Positions 33,718 to 43,002 of a DNA stretch of 64,000 nucleotides are shown here, piece by piece. The notes under the pieces were generated by a model that worked only from the letters and a program-made list of their open reading frames with translations, was not told where the DNA came from and made no database searches. Within the stretch, counting starts at the first letter, position 1; every line of letters starts with the position of its first letter. This DNA is from Geitlerinema sp. S16 (lineage in GTDB: Bacteria; Cyanobacteriota; Cyanobacteriia; Cyanobacteriales; Geitlerinemataceae), in contig JAABST010000016.1 of the NCBI GenBank assembly GCA_011390275.1, forward strand, positions 21,935 to 85,934, in the 5' to 3' direction. The position numbers and the translations under genes were made by a program.

Positions 33718-36111
33718 TTAGGAATCTTCGGTTTCGACAATGCGATACAGCAGCGGCAAGGTCACCCAACGCCGGACGTCAAGGGCGTAGGTATCCGTAC
33801 CAAAGTCGAGGCCAGGGAGCCGATCGCGGCTAGCGCTGTCGAGATCGGCGACGAGTGCTTCCGCCACTTCTCCAGACAGATCGCGGGCTTCCGGCTCACG
33901 CGAGAGATCTCGCGATCCCGTGGCGTGGTTGCGGGCAAGGCTGTCGCGCGTTTGGCGAAATGGGCGATCGCTCAGGATGGCAAACAAGCGCACCAGGCCG
34001 AGATCACGTTCCACGTTCCACGCCGTCGCTTCCGGGCGCTCCGGAACCGTCAGCACATTCCGCGCACGGACAATCCGTTCGTCCGTATCGGGAATCGTTA
34101 AGCGGCCACAGCTATCGAGACGCACCAAAATGAAGAAGAGCGGCTGATCGCTCAGGTTTTCGAGGCGGTACTGAATTCGACTTCCCGCAGGCAGTTCGAG
34201 GGCGGAGTGGTTGTGGTTACGAGTGGATGCGGTGGTTGAAACCGCTGCGGTTTGAATGGTGCGACGCAAGCCCCGATCGGGTTCGGTTGGGTCAGTTTGC
34301 GCCAAGCCATAGGTCAGGCGCACTTTCAGCATGGACACAGTGGTGTTTTCCGTTGCCGCCAAAATTTTAAAGGCGCGGAGATCTTGTAACCGAGGCTGCA
34401 AACGTCGGATCGTGCGTTTAATGGCTTCGTCCGGTTCGAGGGGGCAGTCAAAAATCGGCTGACGATCGAAGGCGAGCAAGGTGTAGCGCTTCCGCCAGTT
34501 TGTCTCAGACTCGGCGTTTTTGGGGCGCTCAAGCTTGGGGTTGGCGGAATTGTCGAAGCTAGAGTCTGACGGCACAGTGTCACAGTTCGTCGTGCAGCCA
34601 AACCAACAGTCAGATTCGCGATCGGAGCTGGTGATCGCCTCAATGCCCCGGAGTCCGGACAGGGCGCTGGTCGCATCCACACGCTCGATGCGCGAGAGGT
34701 GAGGTTCAAGCGCGACTGCAAGCTGAACGGATCGTGAGATCACCCGTACCACTTCAAAAATCGGGCGATCGATGACACTCGCGGTCATCACCTGAAGCGG
34801 ATGAGCCGTGCGGCGTAACCCTCGATCGCGGTCAACGCGCAGCCATGTATCGCGATTGTCCGGCTGTTGATCAGCATCGCGCGAGGTGTCAGGGGTTGGA
34901 GTTGTGCTGGCGGGGGTGTCGGCGTCAGGTTTGGAGGCGGAGGTTGGCGACGTTTGAGGCGGTGGTGAGGTTGGCGCGGCTGGGGTTGGCGTAGCGGATA
35001 GGGCGATCGAGGATCGATCCACGGTCACGATCGATCCAGCCGCATAGCTAGAAAGTACCGTGGGGGGTAAACCGCCGAGCCATAGTTCTAGATCGCCGGA
35101 TCGATCGGAGCTTTGGGAGACAACCGATCCGATGGTACTGGTTGGCGTCGTGGGGATAATCCCTGTGTCGATCGTGCTGCTCGTCCACGGCTCGATCGTT
35201 TGGTGACTTTGAGCCTGGAGCGACGGGGACGATCCGAGGGATTGTTCGATACGCTCAACGGTCATCGCAAGCGCAGAGTTCCAATTGGAGGTATTGCCCA
35301 AATGCCACAGGCTTTGGGTCAACATATAAGTTAGTATCCCCGCATCAAAATCTGACCAGCGGCGTTCTGTCGATAAACCGCTCGGGTCGTACGTAATGAT
35401 GACCGGACGCGAGGCGGGATCTCGTCGCTGTTGTTTGGACTGGAGTCGTGATTGGGGCGCGATCGCGCTCAGCGCGGGATGCATCACGACCGACTCGGGA
35501 AGTACCCGCGATCGAATTTCCTGACGACACGGAGTCGGCAGGGTGTAACTCGCGTCGATCGTGGCGATGACGTTGCGCGTAGGGAGCGATCGTAGCCGAT
35601 CGCTCAGATCCGTCAAAGACACAGCGATCGCGTCTGCCATTACGATCGCGCGTTCCGGAGGCTCCTCCTCGAAGCCTGCCGAACTCGCCTCGGTCTCTAA
35701 AGCATCAAACGAAAGCTGTGTGCCGTAACCACTGAAGTGTAAGACCAGGGAATCTTCCGGCTTGAGCACAATAGCGAGCCGCTGAAGCTCGGCATCGAGA
35801 CGATTTTCGGTGGCCGCATCGTCTAGCACGGTCGTAATGTTATCTGCCGGGAAGCCAAAACTATGCTGTAAAAGCTGCCGCTGTAGTTCGATATCCTGGT
35901 GACATCCGACAAGGTTGTTGATGGCTTGACCGGACGAGCTGTAGCGATTGATCCCCACAAGCAAGGCCATTCGCCGACCGGTCGTATTCGCCGCCATAGC
36001 TTGCCAACGCCGTCCAGCCCGCTGCGCTTCGACTTCACCTAAGCCAAGCTCAGTCAGTCCGATCGCCGCTAACAGGTGCGCCGTCTGCATCAAAAATCGC
36101 CGTCGTTTCAT
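33718..36111 (-). CDS. pseudo-orthocaspase (caspase-fold protein with Tyr/Ser in place of His/Cys)
   Basis: The protein has 797 residues. The N-terminus MKRRRFLMQTAHLLAAIGLT suggests Tat-type export. The p20-like domain (about 47-200) starts ALLVGINRYSS. The catalytic histidine motif SGHG reads HFSGYGTQ (Tyr129) and the cysteine motif DxCxS reads TIDASYT (Ser188), so the dyad is lost. After a Pro/Thr/Ser-rich linker (about 390-430), the C-terminal part contains PAGSRIQYRLENLSDQPLFF, a DUF4384-like region. A Y-S variant has been described as common among cyanobacterial pseudo-orthocaspases. The protein is probably a scaffold or binding protein, not a protease. Confidence 0.88.
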   Translation of the reverse strand: MKRRRFLMQTAHLLAAIGLTELGLGEVEAQRAGRRWQAMAANTTGRRMALLVGINRYSSSGQAINNLVGCHQDIELQRQLLQHSFGFPADNITTVLDDAATENRLDAELQRLAIVLKPEDSLVLHFSGYGTQLSFDALETEASSAGFEEEPPERAIVMADAIAVSLTDLSDRLRSLPTRNVIATIDASYTLPTPCRQEIRSRVLPESVVMHPALSAIAPQSRLQSKQQRRDPASRPVIITYDPSGLSTERRWSDFDAGILTYMLTQSLWHLGNTSNWNSALAMTVERIEQSLGSSPSLQAQSHQTIEPWTSSTIDTGIIPTTPTSTIGSVVSQSSDRSGDLELWLGGLPPTVLSSYAAGSIVTVDRSSIALSATPTPAAPTSPPPQTSPTSASKPDADTPASTTPTPDTSRDADQQPDNRDTWLRVDRDRGLRRTAHPLQVMTASVIDRPIFEVVRVISRSVQLAVALEPHLSRIERVDATSALSGLRGIEAITSSDRESDCWFGCTTNCDTVPSDSSFDNSANPKLERPKNAESETNWRKRYTLLAFDRQPIFDCPLEPDEAIKRTIRRLQPRLQDLRAFKILAATENTTVSMLKVRLTYGLAQTDPTEPDRGLRRTIQTAAVSTTASTRNHNHSALELPAGSRIQYRLENLSDQPLFFILVRLDSCGRLTIPDTDERIVRARNVLTVPERPEATAWNVERDLGLVRLFAILSDRPFRQTRDSLARNHATGSRDLSREPEARDLSGEVAEALVADLDSASRDRLPGLDFGTDTYALDVRRWVTLPLLYRIVETEDS

Positions 36112-36364
36112 GCCTCACTCGGTGGTGGAGTTGGAGGTCGCGGTACTACCCGTCGGACTAGGGTTATGGTACTTCAATCCCTGACCGTCCGAACGTGTCA
36201 CTTAACAATCAACTGGCAATCAAGTCGGTCGTTGAGATGAAAATCGAGACAGAACGCGCCCCAAAAAGCGCATAACCTTGAATGCTCACCAGATGATCAC
36301 AGACGCAAACAGTTCTCAATCCAATCAATCAGATTGTCAACAATGACTCAACGCCCTGGATCGT
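36112..36364. other. intergenic region between the pseudo-caspase and a small membrane protein
   Basis: 253 bases with no gene, repeat or terminator that I can support. It should hold the promoter of the pseudo-caspase gene. Confidence 0.3.
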
Positions 36365-36727
36365 TTATTGTGAATCGTCCGAATTTTTGTAGAGAAAGCG
36401 ATAGGCGCCATAGGCCAACACGAGAAATAGCCCAAAACTCAGGCCAAATGTGACCACCTGAACCATCGTCCGCACCACCGACAAGGCCAGAATGCTACCG
36501 CCAATAATGACAGCTCCTTTCCCTGGTGTCGGCAGGGTTTCAAACCAGGCGCGAGACTGCTGATAGATGCCCTCAAGGCTCGGACTTTGGGGTGCTTGGG
36601 GTGCTTGGGAATCTCGGTTGTTTGATGTGGTTGGGTCAGGCATCGCAGATTTTTGCGGTGATTTTGAGGACATATCGATTTCGAGTTCTTCTAGTTTGCG
36701 CTTCCAGTAGGCGTCGTCTTTCGGCAT
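36365..36727 (-). CDS. small cyanobacterial membrane protein of unknown function
   Basis: The protein has 120 residues. A charged N-terminus (MPKDDAYWKRKLEELEIDM), a Pro/Gln/Ser-rich linker (about 20-45), an amphipathic GIYQQSRAWFETLPTPGK, and two adjacent hydrophobic helices (AVIIGGSILALSVV, VTFGLSFGLFLVLAYGAY) end in YRFLYKNSDD. The family is not recognised. It starts at ATG 36727 and lies downstream of menF on the same strand, 256 bases away. Confidence 0.75.
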   Translation of the reverse strand: MPKDDAYWKRKLEELEIDMSSKSPQKSAMPDPTTSNNRDSQAPQAPQSPSLEGIYQQSRAWFETLPTPGKGAVIIGGSILALSVVRTMVQVVTFGLSFGLFLVLAYGAYRFLYKNSDDSQ

Positions 36728-36983
36728 AGTCTTTAGGGATAGAAAATCTTGCGAGCGGTCGCGACGATCGTAGTGTACGACGATCGTAACGAGGCGATCG
36801 GGTCTCCGCTAGCCGGGAAAACCCATCTTAGAAAAATCTTAGAAAAAATTAGAACAGCAACTGAAACAGCAACGTTAGAAAAACGCCCCTGAGCTAACTT
36901 CGGTTGCGTCAAAATCGCGGCCTAAGTTATCGGCCTAGGTCATCGGCCAAGCTATCAGCCAAGCTATTACCTTGAACGTTGTC

Positions 36984-38396
36984 CTAAATTAACGAATTGA
37001 TCGTCGTGCGTAGCTTGAGTTCGATTTCGGCCAGCTCCCGATCGGGCTGCGATCCCGCGACGATGCCCGCCCCTGCATACAGCCGCGCCCGACAGCCATC
37101 GAGCAGCGCCGATCGAATCCCCACCAAAAAGCTCGCATTTCCCTCCGCGTCAAACCAGCCGATCGGTGCGGCAAAGAGCAGGCGATCAAACTGTTCATGG
37201 CGGCGGATTTCACGATAGGCGATCGACTGCGGCGATCCGGCTACGGCGGGCGTCGGATGCAACCGTTCGACAAGCTGTAGCGGATGAATATTCGCCGTTA
37301 GGTCGGCATAGATGGGCGTCCACAGGTGTTGGATATTCGACAATTGCAGCAGTCGAATGGGCTTGATCGGCTCCGGTGTGATGCCTAACCCGCGCAGGCG
37401 ATCGAGCAAAAAATCGACCACAACCCGATGCTCGCGCACTTCCTTCGGACTCGATAGCAATTCCTCCGCATGGGTGATATCGTCCAACGCCGTCGTCCCG
37501 CGCGGCGCAGAACCCGCCAGCGCATCCGCCACCAACCGACGCTGACGAATCGCAAACAGCCGCTCCGGACTCGCGCCGATAAACCGTTGCCCCCAGCGAT
37601 TGCCGATCAAGAACAGATGGCAATCCCCGTAGCGACGGCGCAAATTTTGGAGAGAATTCACGGCATCAAACGCTTGGGGCGCAGTCAGATCCACCGCATG
37701 AGACAGCACCGCTTTATTGAGGTCGCCCCGATCGATCATCTCCAAGACATCGGTGACCGTGGCTTTAAACCGATCAATATTGCGCCGATCAACCTGACGA
37801 TCGCGCGACCCGATCGCCGGAATCACGCGATGCTGCGATCGCATCAGCGCATCGATCTCGCCCCACACCTGCTGAGCCAACGTCCCCGTTTCTGTCGAAC
37901 CGCGCACCACCACGTTACGCACGATCGTTGTACCGCGATCGTGACGAGTGACCTGCCAGCGTGGCAAAAACAGCGTGCCACTCGGAAAGGTTCGATCGTG
38001 CTGCCGATTACGATTAAAGAACGTAAACCCACAAAAAAGATGAGGTTTCCCATAGGATAAACCAAAAGGATTCCAACTTAGAAGATTGGCAAAACAGCGT
38101 TCTGAAAACTGACGCGCAGCCTTAAATCGATCCGATTGATCCGACTCAAATAAAGCAACATGATCGATCGCCGCGATCGCCAATTGCTCGGATTTATTCT
38201 CATAATAAAATGCTAGCTGATTTCCACATTCTAGCTTTTGCAAAATTGCAAGCGGATCAACATTCGGGCTATCAAAAGCAAAGCTTACATATCGATCCGT
38301 TTGTGAGCGATCGGCCAACTGCCGACCATCCTCTAAAAACGCTTCGAGTGCCTGACAGCCCGCCAGAGAATCAGCAAAACTGGATTGAACAGGCAT
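36984..38396 (-). CDS. menF: isochorismate synthase
   Basis: This 470-residue chorismate-binding enzyme has FIGASPERLFAIRQRRLVADALAGSAPRG, then SSPKEVREHRVVVDFLLDRL, HLWTPIYADL and LHPTPAVAGSPQSIAYREIR, ending with YAGAGIVAGSQPDRELAEIELK, all conserved MenF/EntC positions. It converts chorismate to isochorismate, the first step toward 1,4-dihydroxynaphthoate and phylloquinone. It is divergent from menA across a 363-bp shared promoter region, so both ends of the phylloquinone branch may be regulated together. Confidence 0.94.
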   Translation of the reverse strand: MPVQSSFADSLAGCQALEAFLEDGRQLADRSQTDRYVSFAFDSPNVDPLAILQKLECGNQLAFYYENKSEQLAIAAIDHVALFESDQSDRFKAARQFSERCFANLLSWNPFGLSYGKPHLFCGFTFFNRNRQHDRTFPSGTLFLPRWQVTRHDRGTTIVRNVVVRGSTETGTLAQQVWGEIDALMRSQHRVIPAIGSRDRQVDRRNIDRFKATVTDVLEMIDRGDLNKAVLSHAVDLTAPQAFDAVNSLQNLRRRYGDCHLFLIGNRWGQRFIGASPERLFAIRQRRLVADALAGSAPRGTTALDDITHAEELLSSPKEVREHRVVVDFLLDRLRGLGITPEPIKPIRLLQLSNIQHLWTPIYADLTANIHPLQLVERLHPTPAVAGSPQSIAYREIRRHEQFDRLLFAAPIGWFDAEGNASFLVGIRSALLDGCRARLYAGAGIVAGSQPDRELAEIELKLRTTINSLI

Positions 38397-38759
38397 AAAC
38401 CATGTAGATGTAAAGAATTATTAAAAGCACAGAAAACAATCTGACGATTTGTAAAAGTAGAACGCTTGCCTGATTTGCTCTAAATTGAGACGTAGCAGCC
38501 CATATCGTTCTAAACGATAATCTAGCATTGTCATGACAAGGCCGGAATGGTTGATGTTGCTAGCCCTCGGCGATGTGGCAATTTGGGTGGTGCGACCCAA
38601 TTAAGTGGAAGGGTATTTATAATATTGGCCGATTGAATAATCTGGGATCACTCTCGTTACTTAAAGTTATCAGAGTTAACCAGATCTAAGTTCAGAGGAC
38701 TGACGTTCAATTGTTCCAATTTTATAGATATTTCTTTTTAACCTAAAACATCTATTTCT
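38397..38759. promoter_or_regulatory. shared intergenic region of divergent menF and menA
   Basis: 363 bases separate two divergent phylloquinone genes, so at least two promoters must lie here. It is A/T-rich near both starts. No operator palindrome or convincing -10/-35 pair could be assigned by eye. No gene was seen. Confidence 0.45.
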
Positions 38760-39695
38760 ATGGTTTCAACGACAAACTCGCCGGAACGATCAAAACTTTG
38801 GATGGCTGCAATTAAGCCGCCGATGTATACCGTTGCTGTCATTCCTATTTGGGTGGGAAGTACGATCGCGATCGGTCAAGCATCCCAGATCGAAGCCGGA
38901 TCATTGCTAATATTTTTGATGTCCGCGATCGCCATTATTGCTTGGCTAAATTTAACCAATGATGTGTTTGATTCAGAGACGGGAATTGATCAAAATAAAG
39001 CCCATTCAATTGTGAATCTAACCGGCAATAAATCCTTGATTTTTTGGTTAGCGAACAGCTTTTTGGCGGCTGGTCTCGGCGGTGTTTTTTCGCTCTCTTG
39101 GATGCAGCACGATCCAACGATTATCGCGATCGTCGCTCTCTCTTGCTTTTTGGGCTATACCTACCAAGGCCCGCCGTTTCGCCTCGGCTATCAAGGATTG
39201 GGCGAAATCATCTGCTTTATCACCTTTGGCCCGCTGGCACTCGCTGCCGCTTACTACAGCCAAACGGGAAGCTGGTCACCGCTGCTCGAATCTGGCGCGA
39301 ATCTTTTGGGGCTGTTGGTCGCCGCGATCGCCATTGGTCTCGTGACCAGCCTGATTTTGTTCTGCTCACATTTTCATCAGGTCGCCGATGATATTGCCGC
39401 CGGTAAACGATCGCCGATCGTTCGCCTCGGAACCCAGCGCGGTGCAAATTTGCTGCCTTGGATTTGCGGCGCAATCTATATCGCTCCTGTGGCCGGTGTT
39501 GTGTTTGGCGCACTGCATCCGGCCTCGCTGGCGATGTTGCTCAGTATCCCGCTGGCGGCGCAGCTTTGCCGTCACGTGGGCGAAAACCACGATCGCCCCG
39601 ACCTTGTCAGTAACTGCAAATTTATCGCCGTGCGGATGCATTTCGTCGGCGGTTTATTGTTCGGTTTAGGGGCGATCGTGCCGCTTTGGCTTTAG
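38760..39695 (+). CDS. menA: 2-carboxy-1,4-naphthoquinone phytyltransferase
   Basis: This 311-residue UbiA-family prenyltransferase has about nine hydrophobic helices. The first Asp-rich motif is NLTNDVFDSETGID. The second prenyl-binding region is CSHFHQVADDIAAGKRSPIVRLG. AAIKPPMYTVAVIPIWVGS is the family N-terminus. It attaches the phytyl chain in phylloquinone synthesis at the thylakoid membrane. It starts at ATG 38760. Confidence 0.94.
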   Translation: MVSTTNSPERSKLWMAAIKPPMYTVAVIPIWVGSTIAIGQASQIEAGSLLIFLMSAIAIIAWLNLTNDVFDSETGIDQNKAHSIVNLTGNKSLIFWLANSFLAAGLGGVFSLSWMQHDPTIIAIVALSCFLGYTYQGPPFRLGYQGLGEIICFITFGPLALAAAYYSQTGSWSPLLESGANLLGLLVAAIAIGLVTSLILFCSHFHQVADDIAAGKRSPIVRLGTQRGANLLPWICGAIYIAPVAGVVFGALHPASLAMLLSIPLAAQLCRHVGENHDRPDLVSNCKFIAVRMHFVGGLLFGLGAIVPLWL

Positions 39696-39761
39696 CTGAA
39701 AAACGCAAAATATTGCAGCTGATCGTGCGGTATCGTGCCTGTTTTGACGTGAGTCTTGTTG

Positions 39762-40676
39762 CTAAAGCTGTCCGAGCATTTTGTGAGTTTGTGGTATGAC
39801 GCGCACATCATTGAGGGTTTGCTTGAGCTGCGCTTGCCAGTCGAGGACTTGTTGCGGCGTGGGTGCGAGTTGGTGCTGATAAGCGTCGGGGCGAATGGCT
39901 TGGTTGCGATCGCGCAACCCGTCATCGAGCGGCGTTACTGGCTGAAGAAACACCGAAAGTTGGGGATCGATCGCGGTGATCATTGCGCTCAGTTGCGCGA
40001 TTTCATTGTCCGTTGTCGCGGCAGAAACGATCGTTTTGACGAATACCTTCGCCGTATGACCATCACGATTCGCATCCACGCACCGACGTAAAAATGCCTC
40101 GTGTGCCGCCCAACGATTTTCGCCGCTGCTGCTGGGGAGTTTGACATCCATCCCGATCGCGTCGAGATGGTCGAGCAAACCGTCGAGCAGTTCGGGACGG
40201 TGGCCGCCGGTTTCGAGGTAGAGGGGTAAACCCGTGCGCTGTTTGAGCTGGGGGAGGAAGGTTTTGAGGAAGGCGGCGTGTAGCAGGGGTTCGCCGCCAG
40301 TGATGCTGATGCTGTCGTGGAGGCGCGGACGATTTTGCCGATCGATCCAGTCGAGCAGGCGATCGAGTTGCACCGGATTGGGATAGATCTCGAAATCACG
40401 CTGGCCGGGAGTGGCTTCGATCGCACAGGTATCCGGAGCCGTCCAGGTATGGGCGCTATCGCAGTAATGACAGCGCAAATCACAGAAGGCAAACCGCAGG
40501 AAAATTTGGCGCGTGCCGCAGTTCGCGCCTTCGCCTTGAATCGCAGAAAAGAGTTCGATCAGTTTCGCGGTCGGTGCGTCGGAGTTCGACGGCGGGGCGA
40601 TCGTCGCGATCGGGTTGGTTTGAATTTGAGAGGACAAGGGTTCGGAACGTGAAAAACGTGAAAAATTAACAGCCAC
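39762..40676 (-). CDS. queE: 7-carboxy-7-deazaguanine synthase (radical SAM, QueE-like)
   Basis: The protein has 304 residues. LIELFSAIQGEGANCGTRQIFLRF is the QueE N-terminus. The cluster cysteines are in FCDLRCHYCDSAHTW, with SITGGEPLLHAAFLKTFLPQL and LYLETGGHRPELL next. It makes CDG from CPH4 in the queuosine and 7-deazaguanine pathway. It is longer than the usual 210-250 residues because of an N-terminal Ser/Pro-rich leader (first about 37 residues, possibly from a downstream true start) and a C-terminal extension. No other queuosine genes are nearby. Confidence 0.88.
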   Translation of the reverse strand: MAVNFSRFSRSEPLSSQIQTNPIATIAPPSNSDAPTAKLIELFSAIQGEGANCGTRQIFLRFAFCDLRCHYCDSAHTWTAPDTCAIEATPGQRDFEIYPNPVQLDRLLDWIDRQNRPRLHDSISITGGEPLLHAAFLKTFLPQLKQRTGLPLYLETGGHRPELLDGLLDHLDAIGMDVKLPSSSGENRWAAHEAFLRRCVDANRDGHTAKVFVKTIVSAATTDNEIAQLSAMITAIDPQLSVFLQPVTPLDDGLRDRNQAIRPDAYQHQLAPTPQQVLDWQAQLKQTLNDVRVIPQTHKMLGQL

Positions 40677-40691
40677 GGAACGCCATAGCCG

Positions 40692-40800
40692 TAGTGGCGC
40701 GACTTAACTAAATGTGTATATTCAAAAATCCTTGAATTCCTTACCTAGTAAGCGATATAGAAGAATTCTAAATTACTACTTTAACTAGGTCGCGCCAGTA
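40692..40800. repeat. 109-bp element with TASTGGCGCGAC inverted ends
   Basis: TAGTGGCGCGAC (40692-40703) and GTCGCGCCAGTA (40789-40800) are inverted with one mismatch, and TTAACTAA/TTTAACTAG next to them extends the pairing. It is MITE-sized and non-coding, with no target duplication visible. Confidence 0.55.
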
Positions 40801-40819
40801 GGGTGGGCATCGCCCACCC
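40801..40819. terminator. GGGTGGGC hairpin downstream of DAHP synthase
   Basis: GGGTGGGC-ATC-GCCCACCC forms a perfect 8-bp stem with a 3-base loop 20 bases past the DAHP synthase stop. No U-tract follows on the minus strand, so termination is possible but unproven. The motif is a common cyanobacterial intergenic palindrome. Confidence 0.45.
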
Positions 40820-40839
40820 AGGGATTTAAGCCTAGAAGT

Positions 40840-41892
40840 CTAGAGGCTCGCGTGTGCGTCAAGCAGCAACGCCTCGGTTTCTTCCCAGTTAATACATTTA
40901 TCCGTCACCGAAACGCCGTAGCGAAGCTGGCTTAGATCCTCCGTCAGGCTTTGATTGCCCTCGAAGAGGTTCGATTCGAGCATCATGCCCACGATCGAGC
41001 CATTGCCCGCGCAAACTTGCTCCACCACATCGCGCATTACCGCACTCTGACGATTGTGATCCTTACTAGAATTACCGTGACTGCAATCGATCGCCAAACG
41101 CGGCGTTAAGCCCGCTGCGGTAATCTGCGCTTCAACCTCACGGATCGCGTCGGCTTGATAGTTCGGCTGTTTCCCACCTCGTAAAATAATGTGAGCGTAG
41201 TTGTTACCGCTGGTATTGAAGACGCTGACCTGGCCATCAGCATTAATGCCAAGGAAACTGTGAGCGCCACGCGCCGCCTTCAGCGCATTCAGCGCCACAT
41301 CGATACTGCCGTTCGTGCCGTTTTTCAGACCGACGGGCATCGAGAGACCGCTCGCCATCTCACGGTGAGTTTGGGATTCGATCGTGCGTGCGCCGATCGC
41401 CGACCAGGCGATCAGATCACTAATGTACTGCGGCACGATCGGGTCAAGCGCTTCGGTCGCCGTCGGTAACCCCAGTTCGGCGATTTCCAGCAAAAGTTTA
41501 CGCGCTAAACGTAAACCTTTTTCAACGTGGAACGAGTCATCCATATTCGGATCGTTGATCAGACCCTTCCAGCCGACGGTGGTGCGCGGTTTCTCGAAAT
41601 AGACGCGCATGACGATCAAGAGTTTGTCTTGGACGCGATCGGCGAGTGGCTTGAGACGGCGGGCGTAATCGAGGGCAGCTTCGGGATCGTGAATCGAGCA
41701 AGGGCCGACAACGACAAATTTACGCGAGTCTTTACCGTCGAGGATATTTTCGAGCTGACGGCGTGAGTCGAGGACGGTATGCTCGGCGCGATCAGTGAGC
41801 GGCAGCTCGCTTTTGATGTCGTTCGGCGTCGGGAGAACTTTGTAGTTCTCGATATGGGTATTGTTTACGATGCCGTGCTGCGCCAAGACCAT
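40840..41892 (-). CDS. aroF: 3-deoxy-7-phosphoheptulonate synthase, class I
   Basis: The protein has 350 residues from ATG 41892 (MVLAQHGIVNNTHIENYKVL), the usual class I start context; an in-frame ATG at 41991 would add 33 residues without homology. Conserved blocks are FVVVGPCSIHDPEAALDYA, VMRVYFEKPRTTVGWKGLIND, PVGLKNGTNG, HIILRGGKQPNY and DCSHGNSSKDHNRQ. It catalyses the first step of the shikimate pathway, and the AroF/G/H type is feedback-controlled by aromatic amino acids. It shares chorismate supply logic with nearby menF but is not in the same operon. Confidence 0.94.
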   Translation of the reverse strand: MVLAQHGIVNNTHIENYKVLPTPNDIKSELPLTDRAEHTVLDSRRQLENILDGKDSRKFVVVGPCSIHDPEAALDYARRLKPLADRVQDKLLIVMRVYFEKPRTTVGWKGLINDPNMDDSFHVEKGLRLARKLLLEIAELGLPTATEALDPIVPQYISDLIAWSAIGARTIESQTHREMASGLSMPVGLKNGTNGSIDVALNALKAARGAHSFLGINADGQVSVFNTSGNNYAHIILRGGKQPNYQADAIREVEAQITAAGLTPRLAIDCSHGNSSKDHNRQSAVMRDVVEQVCAGNGSIVGMMLESNLFEGNQSLTEDLSQLRYGVSVTDKCINWEETEALLLDAHASL

Positions 41893-42164
41893 AGTGTTGT
41901 GAAGCTGTTGAAGCAAAGAAAGACTGTGATGTACGTCGATAAGGATAGGCAAAAGATCGCAGAGGTCGGCGGCGGCTCTATCCCAAGGCATTTTCGGCCT
42001 GCGGTTCAGAGATTCGTTGCCAGTTCTGTATTCAGGTTTACCTATTTCAGATTTACCTATTCTAAGATCTTTATCCCAAGCTGCTGAGGTTGGGGCGGGG
42101 ATCGCTGCGGTTCGGTCAAGACTCGATCGTCTACAGACAAACTACGGGGAACGATCACACTGGT

Positions 42165-42995
42165 TTAATCGGGATGTTTGGCCTTTGCCCGATCGCGATC
42201 AACCTGATCGACGATCGCCCGAATGGCGGCATCATCCAAGGCCAGCACCTCCCCCGCCTCACTCAACCACAACAAAAACTCCGTATTGCCCGCTGGCCCC
42301 GTAATCGGCGACCCCGTCAGCCCTCGCACCTGCCAGCCTAGTGCCTGCGCCGCCTCGATCGCCCCGCGAATCGCATCCACCTTCGCCACCGGATCGCGCA
42401 CCACGCCGTTTTTACCGATTCGCGCTTTTCCCACCTCAAACTGCGGTTTGACCAGGACAACGAGTTCACGTGGTGAGCTTAGTAAACGATGTAGCGCCGG
42501 ATAGATTTTCGTCAGGGAAATAAACGAAACGTCGGTGACGCCAAGGTCAGGATGCGGACGATCGTCGGTGTACAGTTCTTCCGGTTGGAGGTGGCGAATA
42601 TTCGTCCGCTCGCGCACAATCACGCGATCGTCCGTCTGCAAACTCCAGGCCACTTGGCCGTAACCCACATCCACGCCGTACACCAGCGTCGCCCCATTTT
42701 TCAACAAACAATCAGTAAAACCACCGGTGGAAATCCCCGCATCGAGACACACGCGCTCCGTCGTCTCGATCGGGAACACCTCCAAGGCTTTCGCCAACTT
42801 CTCGCCACCACGCGACACAAAGCGCGATCGCGCCTTCACGACAATATTCGCCTCCACATCCACCGTCGTTCCCGGCTTATCGATCACCGTCTCATTCACC
42901 TTGACCTCGCCCGCCCGAATCCAGCGCTGGGCAAGCTGACGCGACGGGCAGAGGTCGCGATCCACAAGCAGCATATCGAGGCGTTGTTTCGGCAT
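42165..42995 (-). CDS. tlyA: TlyA family rRNA 2'-O-methyltransferase
   Basis: The protein has 276 residues from ATG 42995 (MPKQRLDMLLVDRDLC). The S4 RNA-binding domain (ARWIRAGEV-type sequence QRWIRAGEVKVNETVIDKPG) precedes an FtsJ-like methyltransferase with CLDAGISTGGFTDCLLKNGA, VDVGYGQVAW and VKPQFEVGK. TlyA proteins modify 16S/23S rRNA and are often misnamed hemolysins. Its start lies 8 bases after the phoH stop, so it is the downstream gene of a phoH-tlyA pair. Confidence 0.93.
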   Translation of the reverse strand: MPKQRLDMLLVDRDLCPSRQLAQRWIRAGEVKVNETVIDKPGTTVDVEANIVVKARSRFVSRGGEKLAKALEVFPIETTERVCLDAGISTGGFTDCLLKNGATLVYGVDVGYGQVAWSLQTDDRVIVRERTNIRHLQPEELYTDDRPHPDLGVTDVSFISLTKIYPALHRLLSSPRELVVLVKPQFEVGKARIGKNGVVRDPVAKVDAIRGAIEAAQALGWQVRGLTGSPITGPAGNTEFLLWLSEAGEVLALDDAAIRAIVDQVDRDRAKAKHPD

Positions 42996-43002
42996 GGTTT
43001 CA

